From assembly GCF_900199545.1 (NCBI RefSeq), contig NZ_LT962671.1, forward strand, positions 1,042,814 through 1,106,813: a DNA stretch of 64,000 bases. The letters run 5' to 3'. Shown here piece after piece: positions 53,635 through 62,193 of this stretch. The stretch's first letter is position 1. The number at the start of each line of letters is the position of its first letter. The translations under genes were made by a program, and so were the position numbers. Origin of the DNA: Raoultibacter massiliensis (GTDB lineage Bacteria; Actinomycetota; Coriobacteriia; Coriobacteriales; Eggerthellaceae). The notes below the pieces were generated by a model that was not told the origin of the DNA, did no database searches, and saw nothing but the letters and a program-made list of their open reading frames with translations.

Positions 53635-55785
53635 TTACCTGCGCGAATCGACGGCTTGGCCGATAATGCCGCGCGCAGCACCGTACGTGAGAAGCAGATA
53701 CGATCCGTACACAGCCACCACGAGCAGCACCGTCATGCCCGTCGGCCCTGCAATCGACACCCCGATGCTGTCGAAGAGCGCTGAGCTCATGACTCCGATC
53801 GCGCATACAGAATGGCAGATCGCAAGGCCGAGCGGCGCGAGGAAGTACACGAGCACCTGGGTAAGCAGCGAGCGGCCCATCATCTTCCGGTCGCAGCCGA
53901 GCTTCGAGAGCAGCCGATAGCGCTCAAGGCTGTCGCTTGCCTCGGAAAGCTGCTGGATGGCAAGCACCGCAGCCGTCGTGATGAGGAAGACGAACCCGAT
54001 GTAGAGGGCGAGGTAGGTGATGAGCATGCGCATGCCGCCCGATTGAGCCAGCACCTCGTTGGCCGTAAACGACATCGAAACCGGCCACGAATCGCTCTGA
54101 TAGGAAAAGCTCGATCGCGCACGGTTCTCATCAGGCGGCAAAGCCTTGCCGAGCGCCTCCATGAGCGCTGCATCGCCCGCAGTGCGGTCAACGCCGTAGT
54201 CGATGTCGAGGTAGCTCATATAAGGCACCGCTCCCTGGCTGCGCAGCGCATCGACGATCTCGTCGGGCACGACGAGCTGCGCGGCATCGCTTGAAAACGC
54301 ATGCACGTCGAGCGGCTGCGAATACACCCGGTCGCTTGCGCTTGCAAGCTCAACGCCCGCAACCGTCACAGATCCCTCGAGAGCGGCAAGCTGCTCGGAA
54401 AGCTCCGTTCCCGACTGGGCGAGGTTGTTGACGACGTAGCCGTGCGCGCCCACATCGACCGGCTTCTCTCCCGTCGCCTCGCGCAACGCGTTGAACTGCG
54501 AAGCGCCGATGATCTGCACGGGAGTGTCCGCCACCATGGCCGCCCGATCCTGGGCAAGGCCGAGCGCGTCGGTGTCGACGATTTGCCCGTAGGTCAGCAG
54601 CGGCTCCTGGTAGATGTCGATCTGCATGGTTTTCTCAGCGAACGAATCCCAATCCACGCCAAGCGAGGCCAAATACGAGCGAATGTCGAAATCGTTCTTT
54701 TCGGCAAGCTCGATCACGCGCTTCGCATCCTCTTGAAACTCCGGATCCATATCCTCGACGCCCTGGCTGTCCCAGAAGACGTTCGCCGTCAGCGTCGCGT
54801 CGTAGCGGGTGCCCGTCTCCACGCCGCTCGTGAAAACCTCGACCATGCCCATGCCGCACGAGAACACGGTGATGCTGAAGAACAGCATCACGCAGACAAC
54901 CGAAAGCGAAACGAACGCCGTGTTGATCTTGCTCGCGATCTGGCGCACCGTAAACGTGGCAAGCCCGCGGTAGTACAGGCGCTTGCTGCGCTGGAGCATG
55001 GCAATGGCGAACCCTGCGAGCGAATAGAAGAACAGCGTCGTGCCGACGACCATGAGAACGGTCGCCCATAAGAACTTCGGGTCGTCGAGCATGACGAGCC
55101 CGTTTTGGATAAGCAGCACGTAGGCAGCGGCGAGGATGACTACCGACGCCACGAACAGCACGAAGCTCACCCAAGGATTGCGCATCTTCAGCTTCTCGTT
55201 TTTGAAACGTGCCGAAAGCAGATCGATGAGCTTGTACCTGCCAACCGTGAAGGTGTTGAACAACGCCACGACCAGGTAGATCACCGCAAAGCAGATCAAT
55301 GTGAGCGCACAGGCATCCCCCGAGAACACGAATTGGTACCGCTCCATGGGAATGCTGAACAACGCTGCCGTCACAAACGAGAGGCCCTGCGAAAGCGCGA
55401 TGCCGACCGCAAGGCCTATCGCAAGCGACACGACCCCCACGAGAAGCGTTTCCAAAAGCACGATCTGGGAAACCGTCGAGGGCTTCATGCCCAGGGTGAG
55501 GTAGATGCCGAACTCGTGCTTGCGCCGCCGTATGAGGAACCGGTTGGCGTAGATGATGAGAAACCCGAGCACGCAGGCGATGAACACCGAAAAGATGCCG
55601 AGGAACTGGCCCGTCATGATGAAGATGCTCTCAGTCGCCTCGTCCTTGAGATCGAACAGCACCGATTGGCTCTGGATCGAGTTGAAGGCGTAGAACACCG
55701 CAACGCCGAAAACGAGCGTTATGAAGTAGATCGCGTAATCCTTGATCGACCGCTTGATGTTGCGGACGGCGAGTTTAGCACGCAT
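53635..55785 (-). CDS. BceB-type ABC transporter permease (FtsX/MacB family)
   Basis: A 716-residue permease with about ten helices: one near residues 17-40, groups of helices at 60-300, a large extracytoplasmic domain (about 310-580) between helices, and three helices at the end. This is the layout of Bce-type transporters that detect or remove peptide antibiotics acting on the cell wall. The second of two close ATGs is used because GGGAGGAG abuts the first. It overlaps the ATPase gene by 11 bases. The target compound is unknown. Confidence 0.9.
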   Translation of the reverse strand: MRAKLAVRNIKRSIKDYAIYFITLVFGVAVFYAFNSIQSQSVLFDLKDEATESIFIMTGQFLGIFSVFIACVLGFLIIYANRFLIRRRKHEFGIYLTLGMKPSTVSQIVLLETLLVGVVSLAIGLAVGIALSQGLSFVTAALFSIPMERYQFVFSGDACALTLICFAVIYLVVALFNTFTVGRYKLIDLLSARFKNEKLKMRNPWVSFVLFVASVVILAAAYVLLIQNGLVMLDDPKFLWATVLMVVGTTLFFYSLAGFAIAMLQRSKRLYYRGLATFTVRQIASKINTAFVSLSVVCVMLFFSITVFSCGMGMVEVFTSGVETGTRYDATLTANVFWDSQGVEDMDPEFQEDAKRVIELAEKNDFDIRSYLASLGVDWDSFAEKTMQIDIYQEPLLTYGQIVDTDALGLAQDRAAMVADTPVQIIGASQFNALREATGEKPVDVGAHGYVVNNLAQSGTELSEQLAALEGSVTVAGVELASASDRVYSQPLDVHAFSSDAAQLVVPDEIVDALRSQGAVPYMSYLDIDYGVDRTAGDAALMEALGKALPPDENRARSSFSYQSDSWPVSMSFTANEVLAQSGGMRMLITYLALYIGFVFLITTAAVLAIQQLSEASDSLERYRLLSKLGCDRKMMGRSLLTQVLVYFLAPLGLAICHSVCAIGVMSSALFDSIGVSIAGPTGMTVLLVVAVYGSYLLLTYGAARGIIGQAVDSRR

Positions 55786-56614
55786 CGCCCGCATCTCCTC
55801 CCAAAAACGTGACCACTTCCATGATCCTGCCGAAGAAATCCTTGCGCGACGTATCGCCCCTGCGGATTTCGTTGAACACCTTGCCATCCTTGATGAACAG
55901 GATGCGTTTGGCGAACGAGGCCGCATACGAATCGTGAGTGACCATCATGATGGTGGCGCCGAGACGGGCGTTCATCATCTCCATGGTTTCGAGCATGATC
56001 GTCGCGCTGCGCGAATCGAGCGCGCCGGTAGGCTCGTCGGCGAGCACGAGCTTCGGATCCGTCGCCATGGCGCGCGCTGCGGCAATGCGCTGCTTCTGCC
56101 CGCCCGACATCTGATAGGGGTATTTTTTCAGCACGTCGGATACGCCGAGCGTCTCGGCTATCGCATTCACCTTCGCGCCGATTTGATTCGCGGGAACGCC
56201 TTTGATGGAAAGGGCGAGCGATATGTTCTCGAAGCCGTTCAGCGTATCGAGAAGGTTCGAATCCTGGAAGATGAACCCCAGCTCATCGCGCCTGAACCGG
56301 GCAAGCTCGCGAGAACGCAGATTCGTGATATCGCGCCCGCCGATGACGATATGGCCGCTCGTCACCGTGTCGATGGTGGCAACGCAGTTCAGAAGCGTCG
56401 TCTTGCCCGAACCCGAAGGACCCATGATGCCGATGTATTCGCCGGGAAGCACATCGAAGCTCACGCCCGCAAGCGCATGGGTGATGGAATCTTTGGTTCC
56501 GTAGATCTTCTCGATATGGCGAACCGAGAGGATCGGCTGCGCCCCGTTCGCGTCCGAAGCGCCGCGTGGTGCACCGGAGTTCGTGATGGTCGGTATCGCA
56601 TATGCTTCTGCCAT
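55775..56614 (-). CDS. BceA-type ABC transporter ATP-binding protein
   Basis: A 279-residue MacB/BceA-class ATPase. After a 25-residue N-terminal extension it shows Walker A GPSGSGKTT (65-73), the Q-loop IFQDSNLLDTLNGFENI, signature MSGGQKQR, Walker B LVLADEP and the H-loop VTHD. It pairs with the permease directly downstream (overlapping genes). Four bases before its ATG ends a 31-codon gene. GAGGG precedes the start. Confidence 0.94.
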   Translation of the reverse strand: MAEAYAIPTITNSGAPRGASDANGAQPILSVRHIEKIYGTKDSITHALAGVSFDVLPGEYIGIMGPSGSGKTTLLNCVATIDTVTSGHIVIGGRDITNLRSRELARFRRDELGFIFQDSNLLDTLNGFENISLALSIKGVPANQIGAKVNAIAETLGVSDVLKKYPYQMSGGQKQRIAAARAMATDPKLVLADEPTGALDSRSATIMLETMEMMNARLGATIMMVTHDSYAASFAKRILFIKDGKVFNEIRRGDTSRKDFFGRIMEVVTFLGGDAGDAC

Positions 56615-56617
56615 GGT

Positions 56618-56713
56618 CTATCCCTCGCTTTTCTTCGCTGCGTGCATCGGTGCCACGAGACGCCGAATGGCGTCGATGGCCTCGAGGATTCTCAGTACTG
56701 CCGTTTCATTCAT
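56618..56713 (-). CDS. 31-codon gene between histidine kinase and ABC transporter
   Basis: A short frame with a very good ribosome site (AAGGAG six to seven bases before the ATG) ending four bases before the ATPase gene. The peptide starts MNETAVLRILEAIDAIR and ends HAAKKSEG: one amphipathic helix with a basic tail and no membrane segment. The position within a Bce-like operon and the spacing suggest it is translated, either as a small partner of the transporter or as a leader coupling translation of the ATPase. No homologue is known to me. Confidence 0.6.
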   Translation of the reverse strand: MNETAVLRILEAIDAIRRLVAPMHAAKKSEG

Positions 56714-56894
56714 GATCGTCTCCTTATCTGACGGGGAAAATCCTACAGGAGGCGCATCATGGATGCCATCGATCGCGCTTACCGCATCCTTACGCTTTTG
56801 TAAGATGGCGAAGCGCCCCGGCTTCGGATGCGGCGCATCCTGGATGTCGCAAGCGCAGGCAGGGCGCGCAAGATGCCGGAGATTCGCACCCGGC

Positions 56895-57932
56895 TCAACG
56901 CAACGCGTCAAGCCTTCTTCTATCGTGCGGAAACGCGATCATGACCCTCGTTCCGGCTCCCTCTTCCGAAGCGATGCCCAAACCAAGCCCCATTTCTGCG
57001 CACATGGTCGCGCACAGATAGAGCCCCATGCCCGTCGAGGAGCCATGGGTTCTGCCGTTATGCCCAGTGAAGCCCTTGTCGAACACCGAGTCGATGTCCG
57101 ATGCAGGTATGCCGCATCCGTCGTCGGCGATCTCGAGCACAGTCCTCGATTCCGTCGTGCCCTCGCCTTCCGCCCGCGCCGCAACGGACACCGTCTGCGC
57201 GTCGTACTTGGCTGCGTTCGCGAGGATTTGGCCGATCACGAACTGCAGCCACTTGCCGTCCGCGAAGACGGTCGCCCCGTCGGCGATGTCAACCGATACG
57301 CCGATACCGCTTTCGATCAGCAGTTGGGCGTTCTTCTTCACCGCATCGCGCACCGCCTGCGCAAGCACGATTTCCCGAATGAAGTAATCTTTTTGAAGCG
57401 ATGTCGAGCGCGCGTAGTAGAGAGCCTGCTCGACATACGCCTCCACTCTTCCCATCTCCGCCTTGATCTTATCTGCCGAAGGCCCATGGAGATCGGCGGT
57501 CATCAGCTTCGCCGCCGCGATGGGCGTCTTTATCTCGTGCATCCACGCTTCGACGTATTCACGGTACGATTCGACCATCTCCCGGTACCGAGCAACCTCG
57601 TCGTTCATAGATTTTCCCGCTGCCCCGAGCGCATCGTAGGCGATGCGCCCCTCGATGAATTGAGGGCGATCGATGAGCTCGGCCGCCAGATGACTTTCCG
57701 ATTGCAACGACAGGGCGTCGACTATCGTCTCAAGCTCGTTGTAGAAGCGCCTGCGCCGCCCGAACCCGTACGCAACGCCGAAAACAAGGCAGGCCGCCAT
57801 GACCATGGCGATGAACACGATTGCCGCGACTGCAACCCCGAGCACCGTGAGCATCCAAGCCACAAGCGCAATTGCCACGATCCATGCGGCGATGACGGGC
57901 ACGTTGTCGCCAAGGTATTCGGACAGCTTCAT
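56895..57932 (-). CDS. BceS-type intramembrane-sensing histidine kinase
   Basis: A 345-residue kinase with two closely spaced helices (about 12-32 and 35-57), almost no extracytoplasmic loop, His132 in EAWMHEIKTPIAAAK, and HATPase motifs (NAAKY, IADDGCGIP, GSSTGMGLYL). Kinases of this build lack a sensor of their own and respond through the partner ABC permease. It starts nine bases after the response regulator gene and precedes the transporter genes. Confidence 0.92.
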   Translation of the reverse strand: MKLSEYLGDNVPVIAAWIVAIALVAWMLTVLGVAVAAIVFIAMVMAACLVFGVAYGFGRRRRFYNELETIVDALSLQSESHLAAELIDRPQFIEGRIAYDALGAAGKSMNDEVARYREMVESYREYVEAWMHEIKTPIAAAKLMTADLHGPSADKIKAEMGRVEAYVEQALYYARSTSLQKDYFIREIVLAQAVRDAVKKNAQLLIESGIGVSVDIADGATVFADGKWLQFVIGQILANAAKYDAQTVSVAARAEGEGTTESRTVLEIADDGCGIPASDIDSVFDKGFTGHNGRTHGSSTGMGLYLCATMCAEMGLGLGIASEEGAGTRVMIAFPHDRRRLDALR

Positions 57933-57941
57933 GACAGCCCC

Positions 57942-58607
57942 TCAAACAAGATAGCCTTGACCCCTTCGCGTGACCAGATAGTCGGTAACCCCCAGCTTCT
58001 CAAGGCTCTTCCTCAGGCGGTTGATATTGACGGTAAGCGTGTTGTCGTCGACGAACTCGTCGGATTGCCACAGCTCGTTCATGATCTCCTGCCGGGAAAT
58101 GATCGTATCGTGGTTCTCCATGAGGATCGCCAGTATCTTCAGCTCGTTTCTCGTGAGGTCAAGGCTCTTGCCCCCCGCCGACGCGACGCCTTTCGCCAGA
58201 TCGAGCGTCAAGCCCTTATGCGTGATCCGCGATGCGGCGGCCGAGCGATGCGTGCGACGAAGCACCGACTGTATGCGGGCAAGCAGGATCGCCGGGTTGT
58301 ACGGCTTCGTCACGTAGTCATCGGCGCCGAGGTTCATGCTCATCAGCTCGTCGAATTCGCTATCCGACGAAGTGAGCATGATGATGGGAACCTGGCTTCT
58401 CGTCCTCACATCCCGGCATACGTCGAAACCAGACGTTCCGGGAAGTTTCAGATCGAGCACCACGCAATCCGGCGCGTAGGCGACGATCTCGTCGACAACC
58501 CGCTCGAACGATACGGCCGACGCGCAGTCATAGCCTTGCAGCTCGAGCACATGCAGCAATTCGGTCCTCAGAGACGCATCGTCTTCGACCACGAACAGCT
58601 TGGCCAC
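57942..58607 (-). CDS. OmpR-family response regulator (BceR-like)
   Basis: A 221-residue regulator: receiver domain with Glu8-Asp9-Asp10, phosphoacceptor Asp52 (VVLDLKLPG) and Lys of VTKPYNP; winged-helix domain from about 125 (LTRNELKILAILMEN, VDDNTLTVNINRLRKSL). The start is GTG with AAAGGAG upstream. First gene of the regulator-kinase-small gene-ATPase-permease operon; probably controls that operon. Confidence 0.94.
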   Translation of the reverse strand: MAKLFVVEDDASLRTELLHVLELQGYDCASAVSFERVVDEIVAYAPDCVVLDLKLPGTSGFDVCRDVRTRSQVPIIMLTSSDSEFDELMSMNLGADDYVTKPYNPAILLARIQSVLRRTHRSAAASRITHKGLTLDLAKGVASAGGKSLDLTRNELKILAILMENHDTIISRQEIMNELWQSDEFVDDNTLTVNINRLRKSLEKLGVTDYLVTRRGQGYLV

Positions 58608-58681
58608 GGCACACTCCTTTCGGGATATTGGATTTCATAGTAAACGAACCCGCCGAAAAGAGCATCCCGCCGTGCAGCCCG

Positions 58682-59170
58682 TCATTGTTTCGTTGACGTT
58701 TTTTCCGTTTTTGCGGTACCGTTCGGCACAACGGGGCACGAGGGGGCGGAGCTCCTGAAGTACCGAAGGAGAAAGCTCACGCCCGCAACGACAAGCGCCA
58801 GGCCGAGCCCCGTGTAGAAGAAGGCGATGAACCATTCGGGCACGAGCCCCGACATGCGAAGCGCGATGCCTCCGCCCATCATGATAGCCATGACGATGTA
58901 GCCCTTCTTGTCGAAGAACTTCCAAATATGGGTTCGATCGTCTTCATATCCCCTGATCCGGGCAGCATGCTTGCCGACCATCTTCGTGAAGATGAAGATA
59001 TGGAACACCACGAATATGACGATCGTCCCCACAAGCAGCACCCAGAATATCCAGCCCGCTTCGTGAAGGTAAGCGCCGATTCCTATGTTCGCGATGTTGA
59101 GACCCGCTATCATCCAGACGATCCCCGCGACCAGAAGGAGCTTTTCGGTCGCTATCTTGAGAATGCCCAC
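58682..59170 (-). CDS. Four-helix membrane protein of unknown function
   Basis: A 162-residue protein with four predicted helices: about 9-33 (LLLVAGIVWMIAGLNIANIGIG), 39-63, 91-112 and 114-137. A Lys/Thr-rich tail follows. The loop between helices 2 and 3 is basic and probably cytosolic. I do not recognise the family. The GTG start lies eight bases after the TetR stop, so it is co-transcribed with the regulator and probably under its control, perhaps as its efflux- or stress-related target. Confidence 0.78.
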   Translation of the reverse strand: MGILKIATEKLLLVAGIVWMIAGLNIANIGIGAYLHEAGWIFWVLLVGTIVIFVVFHIFIFTKMVGKHAARIRGYEDDRTHIWKFFDKKGYIVMAIMMGGGIALRMSGLVPEWFIAFFYTGLGLALVVAGVSFLLRYFRSSAPSCPVVPNGTAKTEKTSTKQ

Positions 59171-59177
59171 AGAACAC

Positions 59178-59747
59178 CTAACCTTTCGATTCGTACAGAG
59201 CGGCTCGCAGAAGCGCTGCCAGGACCCGGCAGTCGGCCGAGCCTTCGCTGAGCTGTGCGAGCATCGTTTCCAAGACGAAGCTGCACAGCTCATCGGCATC
59301 CGTGCCGACGAGCCTTCCGAGATCGGCGCCCGCATCGGCGAGAAGCACGCGCTTGAGACCGGCCGCCATATGAGCGAACACCTGCTTTTCGCGCTCATGG
59401 CCCACAGCTTCCCCCCGCAGCATCATCGCCCTGATTTCAGGAAGCCAATCGGAGCGGAAAGCTGCCAGCGCAACGCGCATAGCCTCGTATACGCGGCACA
59501 CGTATTCGACGTAGTCCTCTCCCGCAAGGGGACTGCATGCAGCCTCGGAAAGGGAGTTGCGCCAGAACAAGGCCACTACTTCGGCGACAAGTCCGCCTTT
59601 GGACGAGACGTGGTTGTAAATCGTGCCGACCGACACGTTGCAAACCGCCGCAACCTCCCTGATGCCGAGAGAGGCCAGACCCTTCTCCGATGCCATCAGG
59701 TACGCCGCGTCGATTATCGCTTGCTTGTCTATTGCCTGCCGTGCCAC
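59178..59747 (-). CDS. TetR/AcrR-family repressor
   Basis: A 189-residue regulator with an N-terminal TetR helix-turn-helix (residues 8-50: AIIDAAYLMASEKG, IREVAAVCNVSVGTIYNHVSSKG) and an all-helical ligand/dimer domain. The start is GTG after GAGAGGG. Two TGAAC-N3-GTTCA palindromes lie upstream, the nearer one touching the -10 element TATACT, which indicates self-repression. It forms an operon with the four-helix membrane protein. Ligand unknown. Confidence 0.92.
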   Translation of the reverse strand: MARQAIDKQAIIDAAYLMASEKGLASLGIREVAAVCNVSVGTIYNHVSSKGGLVAEVVALFWRNSLSEAACSPLAGEDYVEYVCRVYEAMRVALAAFRSDWLPEIRAMMLRGEAVGHEREKQVFAHMAAGLKRVLLADAGADLGRLVGTDADELCSFVLETMLAQLSEGSADCRVLAALLRAALYESKG

Positions 59748-59779
59748 CGCGATCCCTCTCGGTTCCGCCTTTTTCTTTT

Positions 59780-59792
59780 TGAACTACGTTCA
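59780..59792. promoter_or_regulatory. TetR operator copy 1
   Basis: TGAACTACGTTCA, a perfect TGAAC/GTTCA dyad with a three-base centre, touches the TATACT -10 element (59797-59792, minus strand) of the tetR promoter. Confidence 0.6.
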
Positions 59793-59826
59793 GTATATCG
59801 CTGCGAGACTGAAGCGCATTCCGTTC

Positions 59827-59839
59827 TGAACATCGTTCA
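59827..59839. promoter_or_regulatory. TetR operator copy 2
   Basis: TGAACATCGTTCA, the same dyad as at 59780-59792, with centres 47 bases apart. The two copies share nine palindromic positions plus the central C. Confidence 0.6.
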
Positions 59840-59872
59840 TATCGTCTCTACATTTGAGACGGGCAGCCTTGA

Positions 59873-60814
59873 TCAGCGGCCGCTTCGCGGATGGGACTGC
59901 CCGTGGACCTCTTTGAGACGGTCGGGCGACAGGTGGGTGTATATCTGCGTCGTGGAGAGATTCGAGTGCCCGAGCATCTCCTGCACGCTGCGAAGGTCGG
60001 CTCCCCCGCCCAAAAGATCGGTTGCGAAGGTGTGGCGCATGGCGTGGGGCGAAAGCGTCTCGTCGACGCCCGCTGCGCGCAGGGTCGCCTTGAACATCTT
60101 GCGCATCGCATCGGTTTTCATCTGATTGCCCCGCGTCGAGACGAAGAAGTACTCGGACTGCTTGCCGTCGAGCAGCTTCGGCCTTCCGAAATGGAAATAG
60201 CGCGACATGGACGAGGCGGCAAGCTCGTGAATCGGCACGATGCGCTCTTTCGATCCCTTGCCGAAAAGCTTGACCTGAAGGTTTTCGAGGTCGACGTTGA
60301 TCATAAGCAGCCCCGATGCCTCGGAGATACGGGCGCCGCAGGCGTAGAGCAGCTCGAGAAGAGCCTGATCCCTCATATCGGATGGTGATTGCTCGCGAGA
60401 ATTGCCCGAAAGATCCTTTGCGCTGTGTATCGTCAGTATCTTCGCCATATCGGCCGGCTTGATGGTATGGGGAAGCGTTTTAGGCCGCTTCGGCCCCTGC
60501 AAAACACCCGCCGGGTCTTCCGGTATCGCCCCGGTCGCGCACATCCAACCGAAGTAGCCGCGCAGCGAGCTCATCTTACGGTTGATCGTCGTGCGCGAAT
60601 ACTGAGCGCGATCGAGCTCTCCCAGATAGAGCCTGAGCTGACGATGCGTTGTAGCGAGAGCGTCCACGCCGTTGCGCTCGGCCCATCTGAGGTAATCGAG
60701 GATGTCGTTGCGATACGCCCGCAGCGTGTTGGGCGAAACGCTGCGCTCGACCCGCATCGTTTCGAGATAGCCCTCCGCAAGCGCCGCGGCTCGGGCATCG
60801 GCAAGCTCATCCAT
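59873..60814 (-). CDS. xerD: Tyrosine recombinase XerC/XerD
   Basis: Site-specific recombinase that resolves chromosome dimers at dif with FtsK, 313 residues. The N-terminal SAM-like core-binding domain (15-105) is followed by the catalytic domain with Arg162 (CGARISE), His257/Arg260 (HAMRHTF), His283 (LGHSN) and nucleophile Tyr292 (QIYTH). Whether it is XerC or XerD cannot be settled without the partner; single-recombinase systems also exist. It overlaps the end of trmFO by eight bases and follows dprA-trmFO, a common order in Gram-positives, so this is the chromosomal recombinase and not an integrase. Confidence 0.92.
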   Translation of the reverse strand: MDELADARAAALAEGYLETMRVERSVSPNTLRAYRNDILDYLRWAERNGVDALATTHRQLRLYLGELDRAQYSRTTINRKMSSLRGYFGWMCATGAIPEDPAGVLQGPKRPKTLPHTIKPADMAKILTIHSAKDLSGNSREQSPSDMRDQALLELLYACGARISEASGLLMINVDLENLQVKLFGKGSKERIVPIHELAASSMSRYFHFGRPKLLDGKQSEYFFVSTRGNQMKTDAMRKMFKATLRAAGVDETLSPHAMRHTFATDLLGGGADLRSVQEMLGHSNLSTTQIYTHLSPDRLKEVHGQSHPRSGR

Positions 60815-62165
60815 CGCAGCGCTCCCCCATCAGATGCTGCGAGCGCAGATCGTCGACGTAAGCGGCAAGCGCCCCCGCCCCGCGCTCGGCGTATGCCGCA
60901 TAGCGCAGCCGCTTGTTCTTCACCCGTTCGGCAAGCGGCTCCATGATCCCAAAATTAACGTGCATGGGCTGGTAGTCGACAACGCTCGGATCGGTCGCAT
61001 AAGCGAGCAGGGCGCCGAAAACGGTCTGCCTCGGCACCGCAGGCGCCTTCGCACCCGTAAGGCTCGCATAAACGCCGAGCGCAACGTGAAGGCCCGATCG
61101 GATGGCTTCGCAGTACCCCTCAGTACCCGCGAGCTGCCCCGCCACAAAAAGGCGGCCGGCCGCTTCGGATGCGGATGCGAGCCTCAAATCGGCATCGAGC
61201 AGATGCGGCGCGTCGATGAACGTGTTTCGGTGCATAACACCGAAGCGTGCGAACTCGGCGCTTTCAAGCCCCGGTATCATGCGAAACACCCGTTCCTGTT
61301 CGCCGAAGGTGAGGTTGGTCTGAAAACCGACGAGGTTGTAGCTTTCGCCATGAGCGTCCTCGGCACGCAGCTGCAATGCAGCCCACGGTCGCCTGCCCGT
61401 TGCCGGATCAGTGAGTCCGACGGGTTTGAGCGTGCCGAAGCGCGGAGCGTCGATGCCCTTGCGGGCAATCTCTTCGATAGGCTGGCATGCCTGGAAGAGC
61501 TCGCGCGTTTCGAAATCCTTCGCTACCACGCGCTTCGCATTCACAAGCTCGTGAGCGAACGCCTCGTATTCTTCCCGCGAGAACGGCGCGTTGAGGTAAT
61601 CGCCCTCGCCTTCCTCGTAACGGCTTTGGCGAAACAGCCTGCCGTGATCGAGGGAATCGGCCATGACGATCGGGGCGGCCGCATCGTAGAACGAAAGATG
61701 CCTGCGGCCGGTCAAACGCCCGAGCGAGGCCGCCAGCGCATCCGATGTCAAAGGCCCGCTTGCCAGAACGGTCGCATCGGCCTCGAACGGAATCTCGGTA
61801 ACCTCGGCGCGCACGAGCTCGATGAACGGATGGGCTTCGATCCCTTCGGTGACCGCCTTCGAAAACGCATCGCGGTCGACGGCCAGCGCTCCGCCCGCAG
61901 CCACTCGATGCGTCTGAGCGACATCGAAAAGTCGGGATCCGAGCGCGTGCAGCTCGGCTTTGAGCATGCCTGCCGCACTGTCGGGCTTCTCGCTTTTGAG
62001 GGAGTTCGAGCAGACGAGTTCGGCGCAACGTCCCGTGGCATGCACCGCAGTTTGCCGATCCGGCCTCATCTCGAAGAGCCTGACATGGATGCCCCTATCG
62101 GCAAGCTGCAGCGCCGCCTCGCTTCCCGCCAAACCTGCACCCACTATATCAACGTGTTTTTCCAT
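60807..62165 (-). CDS. trmFO: tRNA m5U54 methyltransferase, folate/FAD-dependent
   Basis: Methylates uridine 54 of tRNA using methylene-tetrahydrofolate and FAD, the Gram-positive alternative to TrmA. The 452-residue protein begins HVDIVGAGLAGSEAALQLA (FAD site) and has VHATGRCAELVCSNSLKS, FYDAAAPIV, LVGFQTNLTFGEQ, FVAGQLAGTEGYCEA and YQPMHVNFGIMEPL, all characteristic of TrmFO. No ribosome site: TAAGAT ends seven bases before the ATG, so it may be leaderless from an internal promoter, as well as transcribed from dprA. Confidence 0.96.
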   Translation of the reverse strand: MEKHVDIVGAGLAGSEAALQLADRGIHVRLFEMRPDRQTAVHATGRCAELVCSNSLKSEKPDSAAGMLKAELHALGSRLFDVAQTHRVAAGGALAVDRDAFSKAVTEGIEAHPFIELVRAEVTEIPFEADATVLASGPLTSDALAASLGRLTGRRHLSFYDAAAPIVMADSLDHGRLFRQSRYEEGEGDYLNAPFSREEYEAFAHELVNAKRVVAKDFETRELFQACQPIEEIARKGIDAPRFGTLKPVGLTDPATGRRPWAALQLRAEDAHGESYNLVGFQTNLTFGEQERVFRMIPGLESAEFARFGVMHRNTFIDAPHLLDADLRLASASEAAGRLFVAGQLAGTEGYCEAIRSGLHVALGVYASLTGAKAPAVPRQTVFGALLAYATDPSVVDYQPMHVNFGIMEPLAERVKNKRLRYAAYAERGAGALAAYVDDLRSQHLMGERCDG

Positions 62166-62193
62166 GCCGACGATCTTAGCAAAAGTCGACCGC

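Noticed and set aside
59873..60814. Reading the tyrosine recombinase as a phage or island integrase
   Set aside because: It overlaps trmFO in a housekeeping cluster with dprA and comM, and no att repeats, excisionase or phage genes are nearby; the tRNA genes are 33 kb away.
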